From NCBI GenBank assembly GCA_013298125.1, contig JAAFJP010000007.1, positions 62,001-126,000 of the forward strand: DNA of 64,000 bases, read 5' to 3'. Origin of the DNA: Cytophagales bacterium (GTDB lineage: Bacteria > Bacteroidota > Bacteroidia > Cytophagales > Spirosomataceae). Positions 35,144 through 43,704 of this stretch are shown one piece after another. Made by a program: the position numbers and the translations under genes. The notes beneath the pieces were generated by a model. It ran no database searches, had not been told where the DNA came from, and worked only from the letters and a program-made list of their open reading frames with translations. Within the stretch, counting starts at the first letter, position 1. Each line of letters starts with the position of its first letter.

Positions 35144-35551
35144 ATGAAAAAAGATATAGAATTTCCAGTGGTTGAAGGCGTAAAAATTACTATTGCCAGA
35201 CGTTTCAATGAACTCAACGAAGCCGAATGGGATGTTTACTTGATTAACCGTTTGAAGACATCCATTGATACCGTGTTCGTAACGTCTCGTGGGTACGGTT
35301 TTGATAAAGATGGAAGTCCCATCAAAACCTCGGAATTACGTCATTTCCATAAAAATTGTGAGGCAGGTGAGATTATCAAAATTGAGATGATTACCCCCGA
35401 TGTATTTCATTTGAATAATGAATATTGGGTGAGCTACTACATTGGTAATCAGATATTTGACAAAAAATTTATCTTCGTGCCAGATAGTATTCGTGAAGAG
35501 AATTTAATCAAAATAGAACACTTGAATTTGGAAGGTGTTTTGCATGAATGA
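35144..35551 (+). CDS. Conserved hypothetical protein
   Basis: 135 residues. No family name is recognised with certainty. The sequence is mostly beta (GVKITIARRFNELNEAEWDVYLIN, GYGFDKDGSPIKTSELRHF, VFHLNNEYWVSYYIGNQIFDKKFIFV) with a charged C-terminus and no signal peptide or membrane segment. The composition is that of a real gene. It sits 9 bp after the hairpin repeat that follows lipB and is probably read in the same transcript. Confidence 0.75.
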   Translation: MKKDIEFPVVEGVKITIARRFNELNEAEWDVYLINRLKTSIDTVFVTSRGYGFDKDGSPIKTSELRHFHKNCEAGEIIKIEMITPDVFHLNNEYWVSYYIGNQIFDKKFIFVPDSIREENLIKIEHLNLEGVLHE

Positions 35552-35564
35552 AATTTAAAGTATC

Positions 35565-35626
35565 GTAGGGGCGTATCGCATACGCCCGTATTGTTTGTCC
35601 AACGGGCGTATGCGATACGCCCCTAC
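35565..35626. repeat. Perfect 25-bp-arm hairpin repeat
   Basis: GTAGGGGCGTATCGCATACG at 35565 is the start of a 25-nt arm that pairs perfectly with 35602-35626 around a 12-nt loop. It is GC-rich compared with the neighbouring DNA and fills the gap between the hypothetical gene and the exonuclease. Confidence 0.85.
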
Positions 35627-35648
35627 AAAATAAATATCCTTTACAACA

Positions 35649-36374
35649 ATGGATTTCCAAAAACTCGCAAAAAACTTATTATTCATAGACATCGAAACGG
35701 TTTCGGCAGAGGGAGAATTTTCTCGCCTTTCAGACCGCATGAAGGCTCTGTGGCTACATAAAGCCAGTTTTTTGAGTAATCCTTCTAACCTAAACGATGA
35801 AGATTTCTACTTTGACCGTGCAGGAATTTATGCCGAATACGGAAAAATTATCAGCATTGGAGTCGGTTTTTTTCATTGGAACGACGACAACGAAGTCTGC
35901 TTAAAAGTAAAATCTATCAGCTATGACGATGAAGCACAGGTTTTGAGGGAATTTAAAGTCCTCATCGAAAAAAAATATAAGCCTACTTCTTTATCTTTAT
36001 GCGCCCATAACGGAAAAGAATTTGATTATCCGTATATTTGTAGGAGAATGCTGGTCAATGGTATCGACATTCCAAAAGCTCTTCAAATCTCAGGGCGAAA
36101 ACCTTGGGAAATCCCACATTTTGACACCTTAGATATGTGGAAATTTGGTGATAAAAAACACTACACATCACTGGAATTATTAGCCGCTCTCTTTAATATT
36201 CCCAGTAGCAAGATTGAACTCAGCGGTGACCAAGTGAATCATACTTATTACCGTGAAAACGACTTGGCTAAAATCGCCCGATATTGTCGAGAAGACATCA
36301 TCGTTTTAGCTCAATTGTTCTTGAAATTTCAAAATTTGGCATTAGTCGAAGAACGGAACATAGAGAGAATCTAA
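35649..36374 (+). CDS. Predicted 3'-5' exonuclease, PolB-like DEDD
   Basis: 241 residues. RNase H-fold exonuclease with DEDD residues visible in FIDIET (motif I), LCAHNGKEFDYPYI (motif II) and YCREDIIVLA (motif III). This matches the group of predicted 3'-5' exonucleases related to the exonuclease domain of PolB. It probably acts on single-stranded nucleic acid in the cytoplasm. Its partner is unknown; it stands downstream of the hairpin repeat. Confidence 0.85.
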   Translation: MDFQKLAKNLLFIDIETVSAEGEFSRLSDRMKALWLHKASFLSNPSNLNDEDFYFDRAGIYAEYGKIISIGVGFFHWNDDNEVCLKVKSISYDDEAQVLREFKVLIEKKYKPTSLSLCAHNGKEFDYPYICRRMLVNGIDIPKALQISGRKPWEIPHFDTLDMWKFGDKKHYTSLELLAALFNIPSSKIELSGDQVNHTYYRENDLAKIARYCREDIIVLAQLFLKFQNLALVEERNIERI

Positions 36375-36487
36375 TCATTTTTACTCAATTTTACCTTTTA
36401 AAAAGTACCTTTCCGTCTCAATATCCGTCTTATTAACATTCACGTATTAAATTTACAAAACTTAACCTAAGTGTTGGACGATAACCC

Positions 36488-37657
36488 ATGAAAAGACTTT
36501 TTTTAACCCTAACTTTTACGACTTTTTATCTTGCCACATACTCACAAATATTTACTCAACTCAAAGCCGAAAAAGCTCTTCAAAACTACCGAGATAATTT
36601 AGCAACGCTCAGGAAGGAACATACCAACGGAAGAACTCTTCCTGACGTTAAATTCATGTTTTTTGGTATGGGTGACCGCCTGAAAATGATTTATCGAGAC
36701 GGAAATTTGATTAATGCCAAGACTGGTAAAGCACTCAGACGTTGGAAGGTAAAAACAGCCATTATTGTTCCCTCAGAATATTTAGTTCATCTCGAACTCG
36801 AGAATGGTAAAGCCGTTGATATCCAAGAAGATACCCAGGGAGTTTACATTTATGAAAACGGAATGCAGGTAATAATGGCAGAAAGTCGTCTGAGTTTACC
36901 CTCTTTTTCTGACAGAAAATACAGCCTCATTCTCAAAGTCCTGTTGCATGAAATTCTAATAAATGTAAACGAAGGATTGCCCTTAGCTAATTTCTTGGTT
37001 TATCAAAAACCTACGTATCGAGATGCTGCAATGATGACTATGGTTTTGAAAAAAACTGATAACATAAATCTCTTGACCAATTGGGTAATTAACCTAAAAG
37101 AACCTTATGATAGAAGCAGAGAAGGAAGCCCAGAAGTAGATAATTTGGGACAGGCTCTGTACATTATTTCGATGGTCTCAGATAGTAAGCATCCCCTCAT
37201 TGAGAAGATTTTAGAAGAGGCAGAAGGGTATAAAAATAGTGATTATATCGAAGGAAAAACGAGTGATAATTTTCATCCTGTTTATCAAACCAAATGGATA
37301 AAATATGGACTGAAATCTTTGGGTATTTCAGATAACTATAAAATTCCTTTGATGTATGATAATTATTCACCCGTATTTTGGTTGGACTATAAAATCCAAA
37401 ATGTGGGTGGAAGGCAATTTGATGAAGTAACGAGCCTCAATTCTCCCTACCTCACATGGGCGGAGGATCATTTTTATAGTCAAAAAAGGGGTATTGTTTC
37501 TTTGTCAGATTATCCCCTCACGTGGGAATCTGACTCAAAAACAGCTAATTACGCAGGAATGGATGTGATAGGACAAGGTTATGTGCAAGGCAAAATCTGT
37601 GCAACCCACGCATGGCACGCTGCGGAGATGTTTTTGGTGTTAGTGGAACAGAAGTAA
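36488..37657 (+). CDS. Exported hypothetical protein
   Basis: 389 residues with signal peptide (MKRLFLTLTFTTFYLATYSQ). No recognised domain. The mature part starts with short basic segments (KHTNGR-like, DRLKMIYRDG) and a beta region (IIVPSEYLVHLELENG), then becomes helical with Trp/His-rich C-terminus (ATHAWHAAEMFLVLVEQ). An alpha/alpha toroid enzyme is conceivable but not supported by a motif. Convergent with crtZ and separated from it by a hairpin. Confidence 0.7.
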   Translation: MKRLFLTLTFTTFYLATYSQIFTQLKAEKALQNYRDNLATLRKEHTNGRTLPDVKFMFFGMGDRLKMIYRDGNLINAKTGKALRRWKVKTAIIVPSEYLVHLELENGKAVDIQEDTQGVYIYENGMQVIMAESRLSLPSFSDRKYSLILKVLLHEILINVNEGLPLANFLVYQKPTYRDAAMMTMVLKKTDNINLLTNWVINLKEPYDRSREGSPEVDNLGQALYIISMVSDSKHPLIEKILEEAEGYKNSDYIEGKTSDNFHPVYQTKWIKYGLKSLGISDNYKIPLMYDNYSPVFWLDYKIQNVGGRQFDEVTSLNSPYLTWAEDHFYSQKRGIVSLSDYPLTWESDSKTANYAGMDVIGQGYVQGKICATHAWHAAEMFLVLVEQK

Positions 37658-37680
37658 AAGTTGTTAAGTTGCTAATTTTT

Positions 37681-37733
37681 AAGTTGTTAAGTTTTATCGT
37701 TAGCTATTTTATTAGCTTAAAACTTAACAACTT
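37681..37733. terminator. Hairpin between convergent genes
   Basis: AAGTTGTTAAGTTTTA (37681-37696) pairs with TAAAACTTAACAACTT across a ~20-nt loop, following a degenerate run of AAGTTGTTAAGTTGCTAA units. It could end both transcripts. The same AAGTTnnTAAGTT type of repeat recurs between mreB and mreC. Confidence 0.55.
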
Positions 37734-37742
37734 ATCACTTCT

Positions 37743-38180
37743 CTACTCATATTTCTTAGGAGCATACAAAAACCCAAATGCCTCTGCCCCCTCCCGTGTA
37801 TGTACCTTGTGATGTACATAGTGAGCCTTCATAATTCGCTTCATGTAGGGATGTTTGGCAATAAATTTTATTCTGATTCTACGGTGAACGATGACATCAT
37901 GGAAGATGAAGTAAAAAATACCATAAAACGCCACTCCAAGCCCAATCCAGAATAAAAACCAAAGCCCTTCTACATAAGTCCCCAGAGCAAAAGTGGTAAT
38001 TGAAACCACCGCAAAAACAACGGCAAAAAGGTCGTTTTTCTCTAAGGGTTCGTTATGATGAACGTGGTGCGACTTGTGCCACGTCCACATGACACCGTGC
38101 ATAATGTATTTGTGCGTAAACCACGCCACTCCTTCCATGAAAAAAAACGTACCAATCGCCAATAATGCTTTTACTAACAT
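37743..38180 (-). CDS. crtZ: Beta-carotene hydroxylase CrtZ
   Basis: 145 residues. Membrane fatty acid hydroxylase-type enzyme with the four CrtZ histidine clusters: FTHKYIMHG, HKSHHVHH, FHDVIVHRR and HYVHHKVH. It hydroxylates the 3 and 3' positions of beta-carotene toward zeaxanthin, in the inner membrane. This suggests a yellow-orange pigmented organism. No other carotenoid gene lies nearby. Confidence 0.95.
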   Translation of the reverse strand: MLVKALLAIGTFFFMEGVAWFTHKYIMHGVMWTWHKSHHVHHNEPLEKNDLFAVVFAVVSITTFALGTYVEGLWFLFWIGLGVAFYGIFYFIFHDVIVHRRIRIKFIAKHPYMKRIMKAHYVHHKVHTREGAEAFGFLYAPKKYE

Positions 38181-38897
38181 AACTTTATGAAATAGTTAAA
38201 AAATTAAAAGTGTAAAATTAAAAATAGAATACACTGATAATCAAATATTTATGAATTTAGAATAATTGTATAGTTGTATTTGAAAACTCATATAAATACA
38301 GACTTTTTCAAATTATGTGACCAACTACCATTCAAACCAAACGTTTTCAGAATTTGTTTTGCATTTCAAACAAAATTAGGTGTCCAAATCTCTATCCAAA
38401 GCATCAGAATCAAATACTCTTAATTTTACACTCTAATTTTTAAGTAGCAGTATGTAAATAAACGACGTTTATTTTATTCACCACAAAAGAATTAAAAGGT
38501 ATCAAAAGTATCGTGTTTATAAACTATTGTTTTCTTTTGAAACTTTTGTGGTTAAAGAAAAACGTCGTTTAAATTAGATTGACTACTTAATTATTCCTTT
38601 GTGATAAAAACAAAATGTAACTACTGTTTGAAAAACAATAATTTGTTTAGGCAACCCCGTCTGTGCGACCCAGTCGGAACACGATTTTAGGATTTACAGG
38701 ACTTTTATGATTAATCTTGTTAATTTTACTAATCTTAACGGTGCGACGTTTCGCAATCGTGTGCTGAAATAAGAATAAGACAATTTAAAGTTTTTTGAAC
38801 ACTACTTACTGAAACATCATTTCCTCAAATTTAGCCAAAACCTTACCATCAATAAAAGAGATTGTTTTTAGATAAAATATTGAACAATAACCCAAAA
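38181..38897. other. 717-bp gene-free stretch with MITE-like copy B
   Basis: No gene was found. The stretch contains the palindromic element 38442-38588. Around 38650-38765 it holds a less AT-rich segment (GTCTGTGCGACCCAGTCGG ... GTGCGACGTTTCGC) with partly related halves, which resembles a degenerate dispersed repeat. The remainder is AT-rich without signals. Confidence 0.6.
38442..38588. mobile_element. MITE-like palindromic element, copy B
   Basis: 147 bp, ends AAGTAG...CTACTT, with inner palindromes AAACGACGTTT at both sides and an extended imperfect stem (ACCACAAAAG / CTTTTGTGGT). It is in opposite orientation to copy A at 30042. It encodes no protein and probably folds into one long hairpin. 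Confidence 0.75.
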
Positions 38898-39881
38898 CTA
38901 CCGAATAGTTATCAAGCGGTACTGCGTATATTGGTCCTTATTGGGATTGTAAATAATCTCAATTTCACGCAAACCAAAATCCGTTTTTACTTGAAATAAA
39001 TCATAGTCAAAACCGTCTATTTTACCTTGTTTTATGGGTTTTCCATAAACGGTTGAATACATAGCCGAACCTGCATTGCTATTAAATCCTCCCGCTAAAC
39101 CATTCGTATAACATCTATATCCGTCTATTTCCCCCTCGCCATAGAGCAAAATTTCACGCACCGTTTTATCGTCATTCAGTAGTAATTGCATACCTTGATA
39201 TGTTACACCAACACTACGACCTTTTGCGTGTTTTTGGGTTCGTTTTTTGTATAAAGGATATTCATAAAACGTAGTTTCTTTATATATTTTTCCGATGGCT
39301 GCGAATAGCGGATGTTTTGGAAAAAGGGCTTTTTCGTGTTCAGCATTTTTAACGGCAATCCAATCATTGAAAGGTGTTCCCTCTCGTTTGAAACCAATAT
39401 TTGTGGTTGGTACAGTGGTCTTAAATTCTGTTTCAACCCATTTTTTAAAATCAGGATTAAAGCCCGCATTAAGGTCTTCGTGTTCTCCAATTTTATTGAG
39501 TTCCTGAATGGTATGCTCAGAAAAATAGCCCAAAGTTTCATAACCAATTGCCAAAAGCCTTAGAAAATCCACGAAATTATCTGCCAATTCTGTTCCCCAG
39601 CCTTCGTCTGCACTGAGGTGCATATAGATTTGTTTACCCGCTTCGGGTTGCCAAATCCCAACCATCGAACCATTGCCCGTTGAGCCAAATTGTACAAAAT
39701 ACGAGTTCAAATTGGGAATGCCTGACCAATGTGTAATTGCTTCGCCGTCGTCGGCAAAAAGTTCAAAATCACCCCCTGGGAGAGCTTCGTTGGCATTGTA
39801 CCAATCGCAAAATTTTTCCATTCCTTCGGGAATTGGAATAGTAGCGGGAAAACCGTTTTTAATTTCCTGAAATGTACTCAT
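38898..39881 (-). CDS. SUKH (SMI1/KNR4-like) domain protein
   Basis: 327 residues. The first ~110 residues resemble the SUKH/SMI1-KNR4 fold (IPIPEGMEKFCDWYNANEALPGGDFELF, then MVGIWQPEAGKQ and DNFVDFLRLLAIGYETL). The rest is a second, unrecognised domain (SVGVTYQGMQLLLNDDKTVREILLYGEGE). SUKH proteins are often immunity proteins against polymorphic toxins. It is last in a minus-strand cluster of similar genes. Confidence 0.68.
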   Translation of the reverse strand: MSTFQEIKNGFPATIPIPEGMEKFCDWYNANEALPGGDFELFADDGEAITHWSGIPNLNSYFVQFGSTGNGSMVGIWQPEAGKQIYMHLSADEGWGTELADNFVDFLRLLAIGYETLGYFSEHTIQELNKIGEHEDLNAGFNPDFKKWVETEFKTTVPTTNIGFKREGTPFNDWIAVKNAEHEKALFPKHPLFAAIGKIYKETTFYEYPLYKKRTQKHAKGRSVGVTYQGMQLLLNDDKTVREILLYGEGEIDGYRCYTNGLAGGFNSNAGSAMYSTVYGKPIKQGKIDGFDYDLFQVKTDFGLREIEIIYNPNKDQYTQYRLITIR

Positions 39882-39885
39882 TTTG

Positions 39886-40239
39886 TTAATCGTTAAGTTT
39901 CACCATTCTTGGATTATCTTTAAAAACATTCATCCAATGATTTATATCATCTACGCCACCATCTAAGGTATCATATTCTTCATCAAAATAGTTGACAGTA
40001 TCGCTATAATTTTCATAGTCTTCACCGAATTTATAGACGTGTAACACAAACTTTGGTGCGGTTTCATACTTCCCTCTGTTATAATAAGAATAGTCGATTT
40101 GAAACTTTGAGGGTGTTTTGGTAACAATATCATCAAAAGTTGCTAAAAAAATACTTTCTTGGTCGTCTCTCTGCACAATGGTATCTTCAATACTATTCCA
40201 TCCTATTCGTGCAGTTGGGGGTATTATTAATTTCTTCAT
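39886..40239 (-). CDS. Hypothetical protein in immunity-like cluster
   Basis: 117 residues, acidic, no recognised family. It contains FLATFDDIVTKTPSKFQIDYSYYNRGKYE and DGGVDDINHWMNVFKDNPRM; size and acidity would suit a small immunity protein. It overlaps the GNAT fusion by 4 bp and precedes the SUKH gene by 4 bp, so it is part of the same operon. No function is assigned. Confidence 0.65.
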   Translation of the reverse strand: MKKLIIPPTARIGWNSIEDTIVQRDDQESIFLATFDDIVTKTPSKFQIDYSYYNRGKYETAPKFVLHVYKFGEDYENYSDTVNYFDEEYDTLDGGVDDINHWMNVFKDNPRMVKLND

Positions 40240-41135
40240 AATATTTTTATCATTACCACCGTATTCCCCTCTATTTGACGTTCCTCAAATCCACATTTTA
40301 GGTATAATTGATAAGCAAAATTCCTTTTATCGACACTTAAAGACACTTGTTTATAGCCCGATTCTTGCAGTTTCAAAAACATTTTTTCTAATAATTTTTT
40401 CCCAAATCCTTGATTTCTGAAATCAGCATTGATAGCCATACTCAGTTCGGGTGTTTCATTATCAACAAACCCGTAACCCTTTTGTTCTTCCGAAAAAAGC
40501 CTCATCCAGATTGCTCCAACGGGTTTTCTATCTGATTCAATGATAAATCCGAGGTCATGTTTCTGTCCAAAATCTTTGACATAACTATACAATTCTGGAT
40601 AAAAAATAATGGATTTATCAAGTGGTGGACTTCCTTCGGGAACATAAATTGCTTCAAATAAAAAATCCTCTAAAAATGGGTAATCATACACTTCAAGCTC
40701 ACGGATATACGGAGTTTTGGGCTTGTACAGCTCAGTGTCAATTTCGATTTTTAAATCACTTTTCCAATAAGGTACTTTGTCTTTAAACGCCACAATTTGC
40801 ACGCCTACCTTTTCGTCAGAATGTTTGATATATCCTGCCAAATCATCATCTTCGGCATATTGTGCCAAGCCTCCTGTAAACCAATATCCTTCACCAACTT
40901 CTGTGTCAAAATCAAATTTATGATAAACGTACAAATAGAAACGCCCATCGTTTTCCTCACAAATCATGGTTGTTTTACCACTAAAATTAGGTTTATTGTC
41001 AAACGAAAAACCGTAATCATATAAACAAGACGGCACCATTTCGTGCTTGATTCCTTTGGTGAAGAAATCTGTTATGTAGGTGGGCGTGTCCTTTCGGAAG
41101 GTTATGTTTAGGGAGATTGTTGAGACGTTTTTCAT
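40236..41135 (-). CDS. N-terminal unknown domain fused to GNAT acetyltransferase
   Basis: 299 residues. The first ~135 residues (ISLNITFRKDTPTYITDFF ... FYLYVYHKFDFDTEVGEGYWFTGGLAQYAEDD) have no recognised family. From ~140 comes a GNAT domain with the acetyl-CoA loop in AINADFRNQGFGKKLLEKMFL and VSLSVDKRNFAYQLYLKCGFEE. Fused to an immunity-like neighbour group, it could modify a toxin or target; this is inference. Overlaps the next gene by 4 bp (41132-41135). Confidence 0.78.
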   Translation of the reverse strand: MKNVSTISLNITFRKDTPTYITDFFTKGIKHEMVPSCLYDYGFSFDNKPNFSGKTTMICEENDGRFYLYVYHKFDFDTEVGEGYWFTGGLAQYAEDDDLAGYIKHSDEKVGVQIVAFKDKVPYWKSDLKIEIDTELYKPKTPYIRELEVYDYPFLEDFLFEAIYVPEGSPPLDKSIIFYPELYSYVKDFGQKHDLGFIIESDRKPVGAIWMRLFSEEQKGYGFVDNETPELSMAINADFRNQGFGKKLLEKMFLKLQESGYKQVSLSVDKRNFAYQLYLKCGFEERQIEGNTVVMIKIL

Positions 41136-41572
41136 TTATTGATTTCCATATAATCCTTCCGAACAATATGGAAAGAGGTTGTTGTTTCGTCTGGGCTATC
41201 ATCAAAGTTTTCAAAGCAAATACTTATGCCAAATTTGGGCGAATAAAAACCAATGGAAAATGGTTCAACATTTGGGTCGTTTGCCTTAAAAAGTTGTTCT
41301 AATGCTGCGTAAGTCATTGGTATTAAGTTATTTGACAGAAAATTAACAGGAAATTCCGTATAATTAAACGTCTCAATACTCAAAACCGTATTCGCTTCAT
41401 CATATTCAATTTTGAGTCCTAAATCATCAAAAAAATCACTGAATGTTTTAGAATCAGTATCAAAATAGACCTGAAAAAATGGCGAATTCAAATACTTTCG
41501 AACATCTTCACATTTGTCTCCAAACTGAATATCTCCGAAGGAAATGTAGGGGATAAAATCTCTGTTTTTCAT
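41132..41572 (-). CDS. Hypothetical protein in immunity-like cluster
   Basis: 146 residues, acidic, no recognised family. The opening IPYISFGDIQFGDKCEDVRKYL and the central ALEQLFKANDPNVEPFSIGFYSPKFGISICFENFDDSPDE suggest a small alpha/beta protein. Stop-start overlap with the GNAT fusion indicates co-translation. A role as a small immunity protein is possible but unproven. Confidence 0.65.
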   Translation of the reverse strand: MKNRDFIPYISFGDIQFGDKCEDVRKYLNSPFFQVYFDTDSKTFSDFFDDLGLKIEYDEANTVLSIETFNYTEFPVNFLSNNLIPMTYAALEQLFKANDPNVEPFSIGFYSPKFGISICFENFDDSPDETTTSFHIVRKDYMEINK

Positions 41573-41578
41573 ATAATT

Positions 41579-42763
41579 TTAGTTTTTCCATTCTTTCCAC
41601 AAGGCATCATTATCGCATAACCAATTGAAAAAATCGTCTTCTTTTGCGGTTATTCGAGCCACAATTTCTGCCCCCGTTTTAGGAATTTCTTTTTTGAAGG
41701 TTTTTTTATAAAATGCCTGAAATTCTGGATTTGTCCAACGCCCTGAATTATCGTAAAAAGTGGGTTCTTTGTCATATTCTCCCACTTCAACATCATAATA
41801 ACCAACGGCTAACAATTGAATGAAATCATCCATATTTTCCGCCAACACACGGGCAGCACCCGCTTCACCGATTGTCACAACGGGTGCATTTTTTTTATCT
41901 TTTTGCCAAATACAAAAAACACTGTCAGCTCCATTGTCGCCCAGAACTGCCAAAGATTTTGCGGCTTTTCCGTTTACATCTACCAAATGTTGCAGTATAT
42001 TATTGCTGTTATCAATAATTTCAAAATGCCCACTAAGTATTTTTCCAATGTTTTTTTCTGACCAATCCAGCACTTTTTCCCATGATTTAGGTACTTTCAT
42101 GCCTTCTGTGAAGTTATTTATCACTTTTTGTTTCAAAATGGTCGTGTCCAATAGTGCCTTTACGTCTTTCATCATCCAGTCGGGCAAGGGGCTACCGTCC
42201 GCCGTGCGTAATTCCGACACATATTTCTCCAAGAAGTCTTTTTTATCCGTAATTTTCAGATAGCGAATCAAGTAATTATAATTGTAGGCGTTGCTCTTTT
42301 GATTGATACAAAAGGGCAGCAACGAATCCACCGAATCAATACTTTCAAATTTTTGTATAAGGGCTTGTAAATTGGTCAATAAATCTTTCTCAAATATCTG
42401 AATGTCAGTGCCTTTACTGAGTGATTGCCAGTAAGATTTATTGTTAAAAATATCCTCTGATGATAAGTAAAAAAGATTTCCTAAGCCATTGGGAGCATCG
42501 TTTTCTGGAAAACCGAGCGTTTTGTAAACGGAATATGGATACATACCAAAATCCATTTTGAACTCGTATTTCACTTCTGAATTGTCAGAATTTGATTCAA
42601 AATAGAAATTTCGATTCAAATCGCCTTCAATTTTATAAAAGTAAAAACTCTCAATTCCCAAAGTCTTGTTGGTATCTGAATTTATATCTTTTTGCTCAAA
42701 GCCGTTTGATTTGAAAAAAGGAATGATAGTTTTGTTCATTATTTCGTTAAAAATCACCTTCAT
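41579..42763 (-). CDS. DUF4304 and SUKH-like two-domain protein
   Basis: 394 residues from ATG at 42763 (MKVIFNEIMNKTIIPFFKSNGFEQK), which is the usual DUF4304 start; the track start at 42880 adds a poorly plausible hydrophobic leader. The N-terminal ~200 residues are DUF4304-like. The C-terminal ~130 residues (SVFCIWQKDKKNAPVVTIGEAGAARVLAENMDDFIQLLAVGYYDV) look like a SUKH/SMI1-KNR4 domain. Such combined domains are typical of toxin-immunity loci. No toxin gene is next to it. Confidence 0.65.
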   Translation of the reverse strand: MKVIFNEIMNKTIIPFFKSNGFEQKDINSDTNKTLGIESFYFYKIEGDLNRNFYFESNSDNSEVKYEFKMDFGMYPYSVYKTLGFPENDAPNGLGNLFYLSSEDIFNNKSYWQSLSKGTDIQIFEKDLLTNLQALIQKFESIDSVDSLLPFCINQKSNAYNYNYLIRYLKITDKKDFLEKYVSELRTADGSPLPDWMMKDVKALLDTTILKQKVINNFTEGMKVPKSWEKVLDWSEKNIGKILSGHFEIIDNSNNILQHLVDVNGKAAKSLAVLGDNGADSVFCIWQKDKKNAPVVTIGEAGAARVLAENMDDFIQLLAVGYYDVEVGEYDKEPTFYDNSGRWTNPEFQAFYKKTFKKEIPKTGAEIVARITAKEDDFFNWLCDNDALWKEWKN

Positions 42764-42787
42764 ATTTTTATTAGCTAATTTCAAAAA

Positions 42788-43150
42788 TTGGAAGCACAAG
42801 TCGAAACATACAATAGTAACTTTTTTGAAGACGATTTTCATACGTTGTCTTTCAAAGAGAGCAATTTTACGTTTAAACAAACTCGAAATTTAGTCGAAAT
42901 GATTAAATCAAGAATGAATATTTCGCATCTTGTGAAATTAGAGAAAAATGACTTTGAAAAGCCACTATATCTCATGAAAATCATGAAAGATTTGCGGGTT
43001 ATTCTTATCCTTGAAGAATATGATTCTTCACCCCAATATATTGTCACATTCCTTCGCATTATTCGACTAAATCAATTGGAAGAAACCCTTGAATCATTAG
43101 AAATTGAAGCCGCATATTCAGCCCTCAGTTTTTCTGATTTCTTCTGGTAA
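42788..43150 (+). CDS. Possible gene or 5'-truncated fragment, unknown function
   Basis: An open frame of 120 codons from a TTG, or 83 from an internal ATG at 42899, on the plus strand inside an otherwise minus-strand cluster. Its product is rich in Glu, Lys and Leu (KNDFEKPLYLMKIMKDLRVILILEEYDSS, NQLEETLESLEIEAAYSALSFSDFFW), unlike the Ser/Arg-rich translation of the opposite strand. It overlaps the 3' end of the DUF4304 gene by 79 bp. No ATG exists at the N-terminus, so it may be a decayed remnant. Confidence 0.3.
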   Translation: MEAQVETYNSNFFEDDFHTLSFKESNFTFKQTRNLVEMIKSRMNISHLVKLEKNDFEKPLYLMKIMKDLRVILILEEYDSSPQYIVTFLRIIRLNQLEETLESLEIEAAYSALSFSDFFW

Positions 43151-43704
43151 GCCTCAAAAGCATTGTCTGCAATTCTCTGTAAACGCTCCTTGATTTTAGT
43201 GAAATAAAAAGCAGTCAAATTTTCATCATTTTTTATGGCTAAATACCTCAACAAGTCTTCGTGATGCACCAAATAGTTCTGTGTGAGGCAATGGTTTATG
43301 AATACATCAAGCGTTGTAATTGTTGAATAAAATGCCATTATTTTATCCAAAATCTCAATCATTTCTTTCCCTAAAACTTCTAAATCTGAGGTTTTTTCTA
43401 TCAAAAGTCGTTCATCGCCAGTACCTGTGATTGTACTAAAATTATGGCTAAAAATATTATCATATCCTCTGGGTTTTAACTTGATTTCTCTACCCATCAT
43501 ACCTTCAAATTCGGCTGAATAAATCCCACAAATCATCCAAACGTATGCCCCATTTTCAGTATATTCTCTATCGACAGGGAAGTTTATGGAGAACGTAAAA
43601 TCTCTATCAGTTTTATGGAAATACTGTTTTTGCTTCTTGAAACCATGAGATTTCAAGAATGGAGCGATTACGATATTGATTAATTCGTTTAGTTTTTCTT
43701 CCAT
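43072..43704 (-). CDS. DUF4304 family protein
   Basis: 210 residues, full length for DUF4304: opening INIVIAPFLKSHGFKKQKQYFHKTDRDFTFSINFPVDREY, then YVWMICGIYSAEF, and a helical C-terminal half with DVFINHCLTQNYLVHHEDLLRYLAIK. The family is of unknown function and often occurs among SUKH and other immunity proteins. It begins the cluster that ends with the SUKH gene at 38898. The last ~80 bp overlap the plus-strand ORF. Confidence 0.8.
   Translation of the reverse strand: MEEKLNELINIVIAPFLKSHGFKKQKQYFHKTDRDFTFSINFPVDREYTENGAYVWMICGIYSAEFEGMMGREIKLKPRGYDNIFSHNFSTITGTGDERLLIEKTSDLEVLGKEMIEILDKIMAFYSTITTLDVFINHCLTQNYLVHHEDLLRYLAIKNDENLTAFYFTKIKERLQRIADNAFEAYQKKSEKLRAEYAASISNDSRVSSN

Noticed and set aside
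42764-42880. N-terminal extension of the DUF4304/SUKH protein
   Set aside because: It adds a Cys/Phe-rich leader not seen in the family; the family start fits the ATG at 42763.
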